A stretch of 8,298 nt of DNA, taken from contig JAEEUY010000083.1 in the NCBI GenBank assembly GCA_016290715.1, positions 1 to 8,298 on the forward strand, read 5' to 3'. Shown piece after piece: positions 8,074-8,298 of the stretch; the first letter of the stretch is position 1; every line of letters begins with the position of its first letter. This DNA is from Bacteroidales bacterium. GTDB lineage: Bacteria > Bacteroidota > Bacteroidia > Bacteroidales > WCHB1-69. The position numbers and the translations under genes are program-made. The notes beneath the pieces were generated by a model. It ran no database searches. It was given only the letters and a program-made list of their open reading frames with translations, and had not been told where the DNA came from.

Positions 8074-8298
8074 TATATCCAAGGTAATATAAGCCGTTTT
8101 AACTCTTTTTTGCCCGATTCTTATGTGTGGGCGAATTTTGATGGAAAAATCGGTTTTTTCTTTCCCTATTTTGGTGATGCTTTTGATAAAAGCCAAAGTG
8201 TTGTCCACCGATTGGACAGGGTGTTTCAAATCCACTACATCTTTAAAGGAAATTTGTAAATTGGCGGGGATTTTAGTCTGTCCGTAAGCGGGAACTAC
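8071..8298 (-). CDS. Unidentified protein, C-terminal 75 residues (5' end outside window)
   Basis: Reading the minus strand from the window edge gives 75 uninterrupted codons ending in TAA at 8073-8071, which shares its last A with the menG ATG. The fragment begins VVPAYGQTKIPANLQISF and ends RVKTAYITLDI. It is Lys- and Ile-rich, basic overall, and has alternating hydrophobic patterns that suggest beta strands at its end (FSIKIRPHIRI, AYITLDI). There is no signal or membrane segment in the visible part. The open frame running exactly into the start of menG, with no competing long frame, supports a real gene. I do not recognise the family. Its position makes it the upstream member of a menG-menA operon, but that does not show a role in menaquinone synthesis. 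Confidence 0.75.
   Translation of the reverse strand, partial: VVPAYGQTKIPANLQISFKDVVDLKHPVQSVDNTLAFIKSITKIGKEKTDFSIKIRPHIRIGQKRVKTAYITLDI

Overview
The window looks like a gene-dense piece of chromosome from a Bacteroidota bacterium, probably Bacteroidales-like. This rests on a signal peptide ending in the LSA-Q pattern common in that phylum, A-rich leaders instead of clear Shine-Dalgarno sites, a Bacteroidota-style 1,967-residue alpha-2-macroglobulin, and menaquinone genes resembling Bacteroidota versions. It is inference from protein character; no 16S or other marker is present. About 99% of the bases are coding, and I saw no tRNA, rRNA, CRISPR array, insertion sequence or phage gene.

Layout, plus strand: positions 1-552 are the 3' part of the ADP/ATP-dependent NAD(P)H-hydrate dehydratase gene (nnrD, or the C-terminal half of a fused nnr gene). 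After 37 bp comes a very large gene, 590-6493. It encodes a secreted, thioester-containing alpha-2-macroglobulin-family protein, a presumed periplasmic protease trap. Its stop lies only 7 bp from the stop of the gene on the opposite strand.

Layout, minus strand, read from 8298 down to 6501: a tightly packed operon. It begins with the last 75 codons of an unrecognised gene (8298-8071), whose TAA shares a base with the ATG of menG (8071-7382, demethylmenaquinone methyltransferase). After 5 bp comes menA (7376-6501, DHNA prenyltransferase). MenA and MenG carry out the last two steps of menaquinone synthesis: MenA attaches the polyprenyl tail to 1,4-dihydroxy-2-naphthoate, and MenG methylates the product.

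The two halves are functionally unrelated (metabolite repair plus an envelope macroglobulin, versus respiratory quinone synthesis) and meet tail to tail near 6497. The most interesting item is the macroglobulin. It has an intact CxEQ thioester, no lipobox, no PBP1C gene next to it in this window, and a Tyr/Cys-rich plus Met/Glu-rich stretch just before the A2M domain that is a candidate bait or linker region. The unidentified gene coupled to menG is the other open question. I did not find evidence of a wholly new multi-gene system.
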